Shown piece by piece: positions 7,318 to 14,012 of a stretch of DNA of 15,375 nucleotides; position 1 is the first letter of the stretch, and each line of letters begins with the position of its first letter. This stretch comes from Fimenecus sp036652055 (lineage in GTDB: Bacteria > Bacillota > Clostridia > Oscillospirales > Acutalibacteraceae). The notes under the pieces were generated by a model. That model was not told the origin of the DNA. It was given only the letters and a program-made list of their open reading frames with translations, and did no database searches. A program made the position numbers and the translations under genes. The stretch lies in assembly GCA_036652055.1 (NCBI GenBank), contig JAVVWP010000034.1, positions 1-15,375 on the forward strand, written 5' to 3'.

Positions 7318-7891
7318 ATTTTTTTGCTCCTATTAATTTTGAAATTATAAGTGCAACGCTAACTGCAATAACTGATGTGATTAGCGATGGAAGTAATATT
7401 TCCATAGGTTTTAGTGAACCGTGTTCAAACCGCAATTGTGCAACAGTTGTCGGTATCAACTTAATAGCTGCTGTATTTAAAACTACAAATAAAATCATAT
7501 TATTAGTTGCATTTTCGGGATGTAATTTATCCTTATCAAAACGCTTCATTGCTTCAATTCCTAATGGAGTTGCTGCATTGCCAAGCCCTAAAAGATTAGC
7601 GGTTATGTTCATAGAAATTGCACTTTTAAGCTTTTCATTGGTTTTTATATTACTAAAAATAAGATTTAAAAGTGGTGACATAAGTTTAGAAATTTTTTTA
7701 GTAAGCCCTGATTTTTCAGCAATATTCATAATACCGCCCCAAAGGCAAAATGAGCCTAAAAGCTTTAGAATTAAAGTAATACTTCCTTGAACAGATGAAA
7801 AAATACTGTTTGAAAGATTATCAACATTTCCGGTAAAAATAGCAGCAACAACAGAAAAAATCAGGATAATTGGCCAAATATAATTCATCAT
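7310..7891 (-). CDS. spmA: Spore maturation protein A, nucleoside-recognition domain membrane protein
   Basis: A 193-residue membrane protein of the SpmA family, partner of SpmB. The signature stretch is AISMNITANLLGLGNAATPLG (91-111), followed by an NNMILFVVLNTAAIKLIP helix (130-147). Other hydrophobic segments are at 5-20, 36-57 and 165-187. The start ATG at 7891 sits 8 bases after AGGAGG; a second ATG follows directly. The gene overlaps spmB by 8 bases and the two form a unit transcribed away from the abrB-like gene. A TATAAT lies upstream at 7918-7913 on the minus strand but without a good -35. That would fit either a weak promoter or one read by a sporulation sigma factor; the sequence does not decide. 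Confidence 0.95.
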   Translation of the reverse strand: MMNYIWPIILIFSVVAAIFTGNVDNLSNSIFSSVQGSITLILKLLGSFCLWGGIMNIAEKSGLTKKISKLMSPLLNLIFSNIKTNEKLKSAISMNITANLLGLGNAATPLGIEAMKRFDKDKLHPENATNNMILFVVLNTAAIKLIPTTVAQLRFEHGSLKPMEILLPSLITSVIAVSVALIISKLIGAKKYD

Positions 7892-7952
7892 AAATAATTC
7901 CTCCTACATAACATTATATTCAATTAATTAGTAATTTATATTTGCTATGCAA

Positions 7953-7981
7953 TTGACTTTTATGTCATAAAATGTTATATT
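7953..7981 (+). promoter_or_regulatory. Promoter of the AbrB-like gene with an internal inverted repeat
   Basis: TTGACT (7953-7958), a 17-base spacer, then TATATT (7976-7981) with an extended -10 TG at 7973-7974. A perfect inverted repeat TTTTATG-T-CATAAAA occupies 7958-7972, between the two hexamers, where a bound repressor would block RNA polymerase. It also lies upstream of the divergent spmA gene. Confidence 0.7.
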
Positions 7982-8035
7982 AAGTCTAATAAAGGATAGT
8001 GTTGGTAGTTGTTGTTGGCTTACGGGGTGATAAAT

Positions 8036-8314
8036 ATGAAATCTTTAGGAATGGTTAGGAAAATAGATAAATTTGGCAGAGTAGTTTTGCCTATGGAAAC
8101 AAGAAAATTGTTAAATTTAGTTGAGCCAAAAAATGATGATGACGATAATATTTCAAGTTATGTTGAGTTTTATACTGATGCTGATTCAATAATTATTAAA
8201 AAATATATGCCTGCTTGTTATTTTTGTAATAGTGCCACTGATATGATTGAATATAATGGAATTAAAATATGTAAAGCTTGTCTTGAGAAAATGAACAATT
8301 TGTCAAAAATTTAG
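8036..8314 (+). CDS. AbrB/SpoVT-type transition-state regulator with C-terminal CxxC pair
   Basis: A 92-residue DNA-binding protein. The N-terminal swapped-hairpin AbrB domain is clear: MKSLGMVRKIDKFGRVVLPMETRKLL (residues 1-26) matches the AbrB/SpoVT pattern, and SIIIKKY (51-57) closes the domain. Between them is an acidic linker with four consecutive Asp (34-37). The C-terminal part, after residue 60, carries C61-x2-C64 and C79-x2-C82, a possible small zinc-binding element in place of the usual AbrB C-terminal domain. The start is placed at ATG 8036, following GGGGTGA (8024-8030), rather than an in-frame TTG at 8009. AbrB-family proteins control the transition to stationary phase and sporulation; whether this one controls the neighbouring spm genes is inference. 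A hairpin terminator follows directly. Confidence 0.88.
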   Translation: MKSLGMVRKIDKFGRVVLPMETRKLLNLVEPKNDDDDNISSYVEFYTDADSIIIKKYMPACYFCNSATDMIEYNGIKICKACLEKMNNLSKI

Positions 8315-8321
8315 TAAATAC

Positions 8322-8364
8322 TTAAAGCCATCATAAAGGTTTGCCTATGATGGCTTTAATTTTT
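8322..8364 (+). terminator. Intrinsic terminator after the AbrB-like gene
   Basis: TTAAAGCCATCATA (8322-8335) and TATGATGGCTTTAA (8346-8359) form a perfect 14-bp stem followed by five T (8360-8364). The ribosome binding site GGAG of the next gene starts at the very next base. Confidence 0.85.
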
Positions 8365-8379
8365 GGAGAAATGTAAAAT

Positions 8380-8811
8380 ATGAAAATTCTTGTCGATGCT
8401 GATGGTTGCCCAGTAGTTGGAATTGCTGTCGATGTAGCAAAAAAATATAATATTGAATGTGTTTTGGTCTGTGATACATCTCATGTATTTTCTTATGAAA
8501 ATGTTGAAACTATCACGGTTTCAAAAGGTGCAGACAGTGCTGATTTTAAATTAGTTAATTTAATAAAAACTGGTGATATAGTAATAACTCAAGATTATGG
8601 ATTAGCTGCAATGGCTCTTTCAAAAAAAGCTGTTTGCATAAGCCAAAACGGAATGGTTTATGATGAAAAAAATATTGATGATTTGCTTAGTATAAGACAT
8701 ATTTCTAAAAAAGTTAGAAATTCGGGTGGCAGAATAAAAGGGCCATCTAAAAGAACTAAAGAGCAAGATGAAGCCTTTAAAAACACAATAACCGATAAAG
8801 TTAAAAAATAA
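8380..8811 (+). CDS. UPF0178 (YaiI/YqxD, DUF188) family protein
   Basis: A 143-residue cytoplasmic protein of the conserved UPF0178 family, whose function is not established; the fold is related to PIN-type nucleases. Conserved points are VDADGCP (5-11, Asp6 and Asp8), SKGADSADFKL (48-58, Asp52 and Asp55), VITQDYGLA (68-76, Asp72) and the C-terminal NSGGRIKGPSKRT (114-126). The cluster of conserved acidic residues is consistent with a metal-dependent active site, but no activity should be assumed. The start ATG is about 11 bases after GGAG (8365-8368). The intergenic gap from the AbrB-like gene is almost entirely occupied by a terminator, so its expression probably depends on read-through or on a promoter inside the upstream gene. 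Confidence 0.93.
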   Translation: MKILVDADGCPVVGIAVDVAKKYNIECVLVCDTSHVFSYENVETITVSKGADSADFKLVNLIKTGDIVITQDYGLAAMALSKKAVCISQNGMVYDEKNIDDLLSIRHISKKVRNSGGRIKGPSKRTKEQDEAFKNTITDKVKK

Positions 8812-8815
8812 AAAA

Positions 8816-8854
8816 CAGCAAAAAAGCTCGCCTTTAAGGCGAGCTTTTTTTGCT
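8816..8854. terminator. Bidirectional intrinsic terminator between the UPF0178 gene and gdhA
   Basis: GCTCGCC (8826-8832) and GGCGAGC (8838-8844) form a GC-rich stem with loop TTTAA, flanked on the left by A6 and on the right by T7, and further by CAGC/GCTG. The A and T tracts allow termination in both directions, serving the plus-strand UPF0178 gene and the convergent glutamate dehydrogenase gene. Confidence 0.9.
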
Positions 8855-8909
8855 GTGCTAATACAAATATATAAAAGTTAAGCGAGGACTTTTCAGTGCC
8901 GCAAAAAAG

Positions 8910-10160
8910 TTATATTCCACGAGCCTTTGATGCGTCTACAATTCGTTTAAGAGCAATTGCATAAGCACCGGTTCTAAGATTAATATTCTTTTCGGTAGAA
9001 AGAGCATATACAGCCTCAAATGCTGAAGCCATTTTTGCAGCTAATTTTTCATTAACTTCAGCTTCTGACCAATAATATGCTTGACGATTTTGAACCCACT
9101 CAAAATAAGAAACAACAACTCCGCCTGAGTTAGCAAGAATGTCAGGAACAAGAACAATTCCTCTTTTTGTAAGAATTTCATCAGCTTCAATAGTAGTAGG
9201 GCCGTTTGCACCTTCAACTATTACTTTAGCCCTAATTTTATTAGCGTTGTCAGCATTAATTTGATTTTCAAGAGCAGCAGGAAGTAAAACTGTAACATCG
9301 CTCTCTAATAATTCTGAATTTGAAATTCTAACTAAGCCATCTTCATTGTAATCTGAAAGCAAATTGCCTCTTTTTGCAAGAATATAGTTATAAATTGCAG
9401 GGATATTAAGACCGTTTTCATTGTATATTCCGCCTGAAACATCACTAACTGCTTTAATTTTAAATCCTTGTTCATATAAAAGCTTTGCAGAAACGCTACC
9501 AACATTACCCATACCTTGAATAGCAACAGAAGCGTCTTTAACATTAATGCCTAATTTATTGCAAATATTAAGAGTGTGAAGCATAATACCACGACCAGTA
9601 GCTTCATTTCTGCCTTGACTTCCGCCAGCGGCTAATGGTTTACCAGTAACAACTGCAGGAGTGTATTGACCAACAAGTGTGCTGTAAGTGTCCATAAACC
9701 AACCCATAATTTCAGCGGTTGTATTAACATCAGGAGCAGGAATATCTTTTTCAGGGCCAACAATCGGTGCAATTCTTGTTGCAAAACATCTTGTTAGCTT
9801 TTCGAGTTCACTTTTTGAAAGAGTAGACGGATTAACAATAATTCCGCCTTTTGCACCGCCATAAGGAATATCAACAACAGAACATTTGAATGACATCCAA
9901 GCAGAAAGTGCTTTAACTTCATCGATATTAACATCTTGATGATATCTTATGCCGCCTTTTCCAGGGCCTCTAACGGTTGAATGTTGAACACGAAATCCGC
10001 GAAAAACTTTAACACTACCGTCATCCATTTTTATTGGAAGAGAAACTGCAAGTTCACGCTCAGGATATTTCACAGCTTCATATTCGTCTTTTTCGTATTC
10101 TAATACTTTTGCGGCATTTTCAACTACTGCCAAGACATTGTCATAAGGGTTATAACTCAA
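8910..10160 (-). CDS. gdhA: Glutamate dehydrogenase (Glu/Leu/Phe/Val dehydrogenase family)
   Basis: Oxidatively deaminates glutamate to 2-oxoglutarate and ammonia, or the reverse; cytoplasmic, normally a hexamer. The 416 residues match the shorter RocG/GudB-type enzymes of Firmicutes rather than the ~450-residue type. Substrate-domain motifs are GPGKGGIRYH (66-74, Lys68), a Lys at 92, PYGGAKGGI (99-107, catalytic Lys104) and IPAPDVNT (140-147, Asp144). The nucleotide domain has AIQGMGNVGS (213-222) with an Asp (about 240) at the end of the second strand (AVSDVSGG), which favours NAD over NADP (inference). The start is TTG at 10160, supported by AAAGGTGGAG just upstream and by the lack of a better start. 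It is a single-gene unit with its own promoter and a shared terminator. Confidence 0.95.
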   Translation of the reverse strand: MSYNPYDNVLAVVENAAKVLEYEKDEYEAVKYPERELAVSLPIKMDDGSVKVFRGFRVQHSTVRGPGKGGIRYHQDVNIDEVKALSAWMSFKCSVVDIPYGGAKGGIIVNPSTLSKSELEKLTRCFATRIAPIVGPEKDIPAPDVNTTAEIMGWFMDTYSTLVGQYTPAVVTGKPLAAGGSQGRNEATGRGIMLHTLNICNKLGINVKDASVAIQGMGNVGSVSAKLLYEQGFKIKAVSDVSGGIYNENGLNIPAIYNYILAKRGNLLSDYNEDGLVRISNSELLESDVTVLLPAALENQINADNANKIRAKVIVEGANGPTTIEADEILTKRGIVLVPDILANSGGVVVSYFEWVQNRQAYYWSEAEVNEKLAAKMASAFEAVYALSTEKNINLRTGAYAIALKRIVDASKARGI

Positions 10161-10251
10161 TTAAAACTCCACCTTTTAATAAAATATACTCATTTAAGAC
10201 GCAACAAATAAACAGAAAATAAATTATTTGTGCATTTAAACTATGTGTTAA

Positions 10252-10280
10252 ATTTTCGCAGAAAAATGCAAGTTTGTCAA
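10252..10280 (-). promoter_or_regulatory. Probable promoter of gdhA
   Basis: On the minus strand a consensus -35 TTGACA (10280-10275) is followed after 17 bases by GAAAAT (10257-10252), a four-of-six match to the -10. The implied leader is about 85 bases; no riboswitch-like structure was seen in it. Confidence 0.5.
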
Positions 10281-10350
10281 TATGAAATTGCAAAAAAAAA
10301 TAAGTTTGTTAAAAATCACAATTTTTTTAGTCTAATAAAAACCTTTTATA

Positions 10351-10379
10351 TTGACAAGTACAACTATTTTATATAGAAT
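10351..10379 (+). promoter_or_regulatory. Near-consensus promoter for the two small membrane-protein genes
   Basis: A perfect -35 TTGACA (10351-10356), a 17-base spacer and TAGAAT (10374-10379), five of six matching the -10. The leader to the ATG at 10412 is about 25 bases and contains the ribosome binding site GGGGGA. Confidence 0.8.
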
Positions 10380-10411
10380 AGAGGTATACAAAATAGTAAT
10401 GGGGGATAAAT

Positions 10412-10903
10412 ATGAGTTATAAAGAAGTTTACAATTTAAAAAACAACAAATATTCGTGCAGATATTTTATTCCGTATCCATTTTTATTCATCTCAATAAG
10501 CCTTTATATTTATTCTAAATTTTTCAAGCCGTTTTCTATTTATATCGTTTTGAGTTTAGCGTTATTAATTTTCAGCTTTTGCATTTGGAGCGTTATAGTT
10601 ACAGTTCAAATGATAGCTGACGATAGATATATTATAAGGCCATACAATAAAAATCAATGTGATGTAGTTGAGGGTTGTATTTCTAACTTTGTGCCACGCC
10701 AGCGAAAAAGTGGAAGTGAATCATTTGAAGTTTCGGGGCTTAAATTTGTTTATCCAAATGAAAGTTCAAAAATAGGATATAGAGAGTTTTCAGGCGAAAA
10801 TAATTATAAAATAAGAAATGGCTTAAATGTTAGAGTTACATATGCATATGACGATATGCTCGGCAAAGATAATGTAATTGTGAGGCTCGAAATAGAGATA
10901 TAA
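10412..10903 (+). CDS. Hypothetical membrane protein with two N-terminal transmembrane segments
   Basis: A 163-residue protein I do not recognise by name. Two hydrophobic segments (about 19-36 and 42-67) form a hairpin anchor, leaving a soluble C-terminal region of about 95 residues. That region reads as a beta-rich domain: VVEGCISNFVPRQ, then SESFEVSGLKFVY, a GYREFSGENNYKIRNGLNVRVTYAY stretch and NVIVRLEIEI at the end. This pattern of alternating strands ending in a short strand is common in small uncharacterised bacterial membrane proteins. The start is firm: ATG with GGGGGA seven bases upstream, behind a strong promoter. A second membrane protein gene follows 52 bases later, probably in the same transcript. 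Confidence 0.75.
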   Translation: MSYKEVYNLKNNKYSCRYFIPYPFLFISISLYIYSKFFKPFSIYIVLSLALLIFSFCIWSVIVTVQMIADDRYIIRPYNKNQCDVVEGCISNFVPRQRKSGSESFEVSGLKFVYPNESSKIGYREFSGENNYKIRNGLNVRVTYAYDDMLGKDNVIVRLEIEI

Positions 10904-10955
10904 TTGTGGTGTTTTGACTTTTTAGTCACTATATAAAATATTTTTGGAGGAAATT

Positions 10956-11369
10956 ATGAAAGAAATTTTTATGTCTAATATTCCGGCATCTATTGCAACA
11001 ATCGGCTTAGTCGGCTATTTTTGGGGAATGGCATTAGTTTTTATAATTAAGCCATTGAAAAATGCAGAAAGCTTTTCAATTAAACCTGTTGATAATGCAG
11101 GAATAACTGAAATTCGTGTCTATTATGGTGGAATTTCATTTGCACTTGGTGCATTTTTAGCATTCTTAATGTTTTATGTTGGTCAACCTATGTATTCGCT
11201 TATTGGCGGAATGTTCTTTGCAACAACTGTATTTGTCACGAGAACAATATTCCTGTTTGTTGATAAAGGTTGGAAATGCCCTTATACTAAGCTTGCAATT
11301 CCTGCTGAGGGAGCTTTTGTTGTGGCATTATGGGCTTGCTTTATTATATCTAAGATTTTATATAAATAA
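10956..11369 (+). CDS. Small four-helix membrane protein (possibly DUF4345-like)
   Basis: A 137-residue integral membrane protein with four hydrophobic segments at about 10-31, 56-75, 79-101 and 118-134. The segment AGITEIRVYYGGISFALGAF (49-68) has the EIR-x-YYGG pattern I associate with DUF4345-type proteins, but I cannot confirm the family by reading. Function is unknown. The start is placed at ATG 10956, since TGGAGG (10945-10950) is the ribosome binding site and an in-frame TTG at 10944 lies against it. It is probably co-transcribed with the preceding gene. A long terminator hairpin follows 22 bases after the stop. Confidence 0.75.
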   Translation: MKEIFMSNIPASIATIGLVGYFWGMALVFIIKPLKNAESFSIKPVDNAGITEIRVYYGGISFALGAFLAFLMFYVGQPMYSLIGGMFFATTVFVTRTIFLFVDKGWKCPYTKLAIPAEGAFVVALWACFIISKILYK

Positions 11370-11391
11370 TAAAACAAAAAAATTATAATAC

Positions 11392-11440
11392 AAAAGCACT
11401 AATTTGAAAGTATTAAAATTGCTTTCAAATTAGTGCTTTT
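11392..11440. terminator. Bidirectional terminator with a perfect 19-bp stem
   Basis: AAAAGCACTAATTTGAAAG (11392-11410) and its exact reverse complement (11422-11440) flank an 11-base loop. The A4 and T4 ends let it work in both directions, between the plus-strand membrane-protein gene and the convergent exonuclease gene. Confidence 0.88.
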
Positions 11441-11452
11441 CATTATTTATAT

Positions 11453-12328
11453 TTAATTTTTATTCGTAATCTTATGTGTATCCGCTTTAACTATTTCTGA
11501 AAAAGTTTTTTTAACATCAAGCCTATCATAATATTGTTTAAATCTTATGCAAACTTTAAAATCTCTTTTACAGGTTGGACATTGAAAATCAGCACGAAAA
11601 GATTGATTAATAAAACGCCAATCTTTTTTTACTTTTACTTTGCCACCACAAACATCGCATACGCAGTTAAACTTTGTTTTGTCAACAAGTGGATTATTAA
11701 TATCACTTATAATTTTTGGCTTAAAAAACAATTTTTCATAATATAAATTATCACACTTATGCGTATATTTTTTTAACTTTTCATTATCAAAAGTTTTTTT
11801 AAAGCAAGCAACGCTTAAAAAGCTATCATCAAGAGCTCTGTGATGAGGGAATTTATCTGGATTAATTCCAAGAGCTACTGCTGCCGCTGAAAGCCCAACT
11901 TGTTGCACGGTAATATTACTATCAATAAAAGATTGACAATATTTTTGAAGGTCACAATAATTATTAATAAATGGTATATGCGTATATCCCATAAAATACT
12001 CACAATTTTTAATTAGAGTTCGAATATCTCCATCGCCCCAAGTTAAAAATAAATTTTCTTCTTCGCCAAGCCATTTTGAAAAATTAGATATAGCTTTTTG
12101 AAAAGGGATACCTCTTGATATTTCTTCGTTAGTTATATGAGTAAGTGCTTTAACTCTGCCTTGAAGCTTTTTTCCTACTTGTGATTTTACCACATCTGAA
12201 AAAGTGTCAGTAACATTAAGCTCATCGTCTAATTTAACTGCACCTATTTCTATAACTTCATTAATAAAACCCGAAAGTTTTTTGCTGTACGCATTATTCC
12301 ATTCTAAATCCATAACAATATATTGCAT
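11453..12328 (-). CDS. DEDDh 3'-5' exonuclease (KapD/ERI-1-like) with C-terminal zinc ribbon
   Basis: A 291-residue member of the DnaQ/RNase T superfamily. Exo I is MDLEWN (Asp7, Glu9), Exo II lies around WGDGDIRTL (Asp101), and Exo III is HHRALDDSFLS (His163, Asp168), so the DEDDh catalytic set is complete. The first ~180 residues match the KapD/ERI-1 style domain; Bacillus KapD is linked to inhibition of the KinA sporulation pathway, but orthology here is not shown. After residue 215 there is an added zinc-ribbon-like module, C224-x2-C227 and C250-x2-C253, which may help bind RNA or DNA. The ATG at 12328 has AAGGAG 12 bases upstream, a rather long spacing. It follows the M28 peptidase gene in the same direction, across a terminator. 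Confidence 0.88.
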   Translation of the reverse strand: MQYIVMDLEWNNAYSKKLSGFINEVIEIGAVKLDDELNVTDTFSDVVKSQVGKKLQGRVKALTHITNEEISRGIPFQKAISNFSKWLGEEENLFLTWGDGDIRTLIKNCEYFMGYTHIPFINNYCDLQKYCQSFIDSNITVQQVGLSAAAVALGINPDKFPHHRALDDSFLSVACFKKTFDNEKLKKYTHKCDNLYYEKLFFKPKIISDINNPLVDKTKFNCVCDVCGGKVKVKKDWRFINQSFRADFQCPTCKRDFKVCIRFKQYYDRLDVKKTFSEIVKADTHKITNKN

Positions 12329-12346
12329 AAAAGTAACAAACTCCTT

Positions 12347-12387
12347 AAAAAAATAAAATTGGGCTGCTATTTAATAACAGCCCAATT
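12347..12387 (-). terminator. Intrinsic terminator after the M28 peptidase gene
   Basis: On the minus strand AATTGGGCTG (12387-12378) pairs with CAGCCCAATT (12366-12357). A run of T4-A-T7 down to 12347 follows. It starts five bases after the peptidase stop and its T-tract runs into the AAGGAG (12346-12341) of the exonuclease gene. Confidence 0.85.
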
Positions 12388-12391
12388 AAAA

Positions 12392-13651
12392 TTAAGCATC
12401 TAAACCATTTTCAGCATACAAACAAGCTGATTCAACCATTACCTCTAAGGCTACTTTTAATGCCTCTGGAACAAGTGCTTCTGGATTATCTAATCTTGTG
12501 TGATAATATCTTGGTGGGGTTGGATCCATAGCAGCGAAACCAGTTGCTCTAATGCCTTGTTGAGTAAATGCTGCGGCATCAGTTCCACCAATATAAACTG
12601 ATTCATAATGAAGGTCTAAGCCACAGTTGGTACCGGCGTCCTTCATAAGTTTTTTTGCACCTGCATCGTGTTTTAAAGTTCCGCTTAAATCTCTATCATA
12701 AACAGCAATGCATTCTAAATCTCTAACAGTATCACAAGCTATAACGACAGTTTCAATCTCTTTAAGTTCATCAGCGTGTGCCTTTGCATATGCTTTTGCA
12801 CCACGAAGACCTGCTTCTTCAGAACCAGACATAATAGCCCAAACTTCGGTATCTTCAAATCTAATATCAGCTTCAGCTAATTCTTTTAAAACGCCCATTG
12901 AGCAGTAACAACCTGTAAGATTATCATTAGCACCAGGTACGCTCTTTGTATAACTTTGGAAAAGTAAAAATGCAAGTTCAAAAGGAACAAATATAATTAA
13001 AGCGATAAACAATATTTTATTAAGGAATATGTTCCAAAAAGCACTGTTTACAATGCCCATACAATCAAATACAACAAACTTAGCTATGTTAGCACCTAAA
13101 CATACAAACATACCTACAACTGCGGGAATAAGCACTGCTTTCATACCAATTCCGCCTAAGTGGTAATTGAGAGTCCATTCATATTGAGAATCTGCATGGC
13201 CAACATAAATAATTCTTTTCTTTGCTTCGCCTGTTGCATTTCTCTTTGCAATTACATTATGCGATGGATGACCGATAAAAAGAGGATCAATAAATTGTTT
13301 ATACATAACAAATTCTAAAACAAGTGGGATTAAGCCAACAATGACTAAAATTATGCCGATAATAGGATTTCCCGTCCAATACATAACGCTTGCAAGAATA
13401 CCAAGTGCGACTGTAAAAGGAATAAATCCCATAAACGCTTGGCGGTGAACCGTAAACTCTTCTGTTTGAACATCATCAGACCATTGCTTTAAACTTTCTG
13501 CCATTTTTTCTTGAGCCTTTAACTCTTGTGGGCTACCTGGTGCGCGAGGACCGATGTCATTACAAATATCGGTAATTTCCTTAACCATAAAGTCAACCGT
13601 TTCGTCAACTTTGAATGTTTTTGCACCGGCAAGTTTGTTTGCTACTTTCAT
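12392..13651 (-). CDS. M28-family zinc metallopeptidase with membrane segments
   Basis: A 419-residue protein with the zinc-ligand set of M28 aminopeptidases: His152 (YVGHADSQ), bridging Asp243 (PGANDNLTG), Glu278/Glu279 (SGSEEAGLRG), Asp307 (IACDTV) and His384 (RYYHTRLDN). All positions are occupied, so it should be catalytically competent. Four hydrophobic segments lie at about 73-92, 97-116, 171-195 and 209-231; the second pair sits between the first and second metal ligands. Both pairs are hairpins, so all soluble parts would face the same side of the membrane. The substrate is unknown. The start is placed at ATG 13651, preceded by GAGAGGAG; an in-frame TTG at 13672 lies upstream of that site. 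It has a strong promoter and heads a unit with the exonuclease. Confidence 0.9.
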   Translation of the reverse strand: MKVANKLAGAKTFKVDETVDFMVKEITDICNDIGPRAPGSPQELKAQEKMAESLKQWSDDVQTEEFTVHRQAFMGFIPFTVALGILASVMYWTGNPIIGIILVIVGLIPLVLEFVMYKQFIDPLFIGHPSHNVIAKRNATGEAKKRIIYVGHADSQYEWTLNYHLGGIGMKAVLIPAVVGMFVCLGANIAKFVVFDCMGIVNSAFWNIFLNKILFIALIIFVPFELAFLLFQSYTKSVPGANDNLTGCYCSMGVLKELAEADIRFEDTEVWAIMSGSEEAGLRGAKAYAKAHADELKEIETVVIACDTVRDLECIAVYDRDLSGTLKHDAGAKKLMKDAGTNCGLDLHYESVYIGGTDAAAFTQQGIRATGFAAMDPTPPRYYHTRLDNPEALVPEALKVALEVMVESACLYAENGLDA

Positions 13652-13698
13652 TTTTGTGATATCTCCTCTCAAATTTAAAGTTTTTCAACACGATTAAT

Positions 13699-13727
13699 AA
13701 TATATCACATAATGAATAAAAATTCAA
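13699..13727 (-). promoter_or_regulatory. Promoter of the M28 peptidase gene
   Basis: On the minus strand TTGAAT (13727-13722), a 17-base spacer and TATATT (13704-13699), with an extended -10 TG one base before the hexamer. The start would fall near 13692, about 40 bases before the ATG. Confidence 0.75.
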
Positions 13728-13914
13728 TTAAATTTAGAAAAAAATTTCCATATTTCATAAAAAATATTAACAAAAGATTAATATCATATTAACAAACAAA
13801 AATATATAGTTATGAAAAATCAAAATAAAGGGGTTTTTTTAGACAAACGGAGCTAAAAATGACGATTAATTGCCTTAATGGGTAATTATGCAATAATAAT
13901 TAATAAAACCCAAT
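13728..13914. other. Noncoding AT-rich stretch, possibly holding a small plus-strand transcript
   Basis: No gene of normal size is present. On the plus strand there is a GGAG (13849-13852) followed six bases later by an eight-codon frame (13859-13885, MTINCLNG). Weak paired elements follow (TGGGT/ACCCA and AATTAT/ATAATT between about 13879 and 13912), and then the terminator at 13915-13953. Upstream TTAACA elements occur but no well-spaced promoter was found. This may be a small RNA or leader remnant; support is thin. Confidence 0.3.
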
Positions 13915-13953
13915 AAAAATATCACCTACACAAAATATGTAGGTGATATTTTT
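13915..13953. terminator. Intrinsic terminator, usable in both directions
   Basis: AAAAATATCACCTACA (13915-13930) pairs perfectly with its complement (13938-13953) around the loop CAAAATA. T-tracts occur on either strand after the stem. It would end the minus-strand small membrane-protein gene (stop at 14013) and any plus-strand transcript from 13800-13914. Confidence 0.85.
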
Positions 13954-14012
13954 TATGCTTTTGTCAAATGTTTATATGAGTCAGATATTTGCAAAGTTAA
14001 GGGCAACAATTT

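Noticed and set aside
7049..7790. Plus-strand open frames opposite spmA and spmB
   Set aside because: They are shadows of the clearly recognisable SpmA and SpmB coding regions and have no ribosome binding sites of note.
8009..8035. TTG at 8009 as the start of the AbrB-like protein
   Set aside because: GGGGTGA at 8024-8030 serves ATG 8036, and the AbrB domain begins right there with MKSLGMVRK.
10161..10350. A riboswitch or T-box in the gdhA leader and divergent region
   Set aside because: No conserved T-box core, paired aptamer-like helices or terminator/antiterminator pair could be seen; only promoter elements are supported.
10914..10939. TTGACT followed by TATAAAAT as a promoter of the gene at 10956
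   Set aside because: Spacing between the hexamers is only 12 to 14 bases; TGACT-TTTT-AGTCA is a short hairpin and the gene is more simply read from the upstream promoter.
10944..10955. TTG at 10944 as the start of the four-helix membrane protein
   Set aside because: It overlaps TGGAGG, the ribosome binding site for ATG 10956.
13652..13672. TTG at 13672 as the start of the M28 peptidase
   Set aside because: The TTG lies immediately upstream of and in the purine-rich ribosome site GAGAGGAG; ATG 13651 follows it at proper distance.
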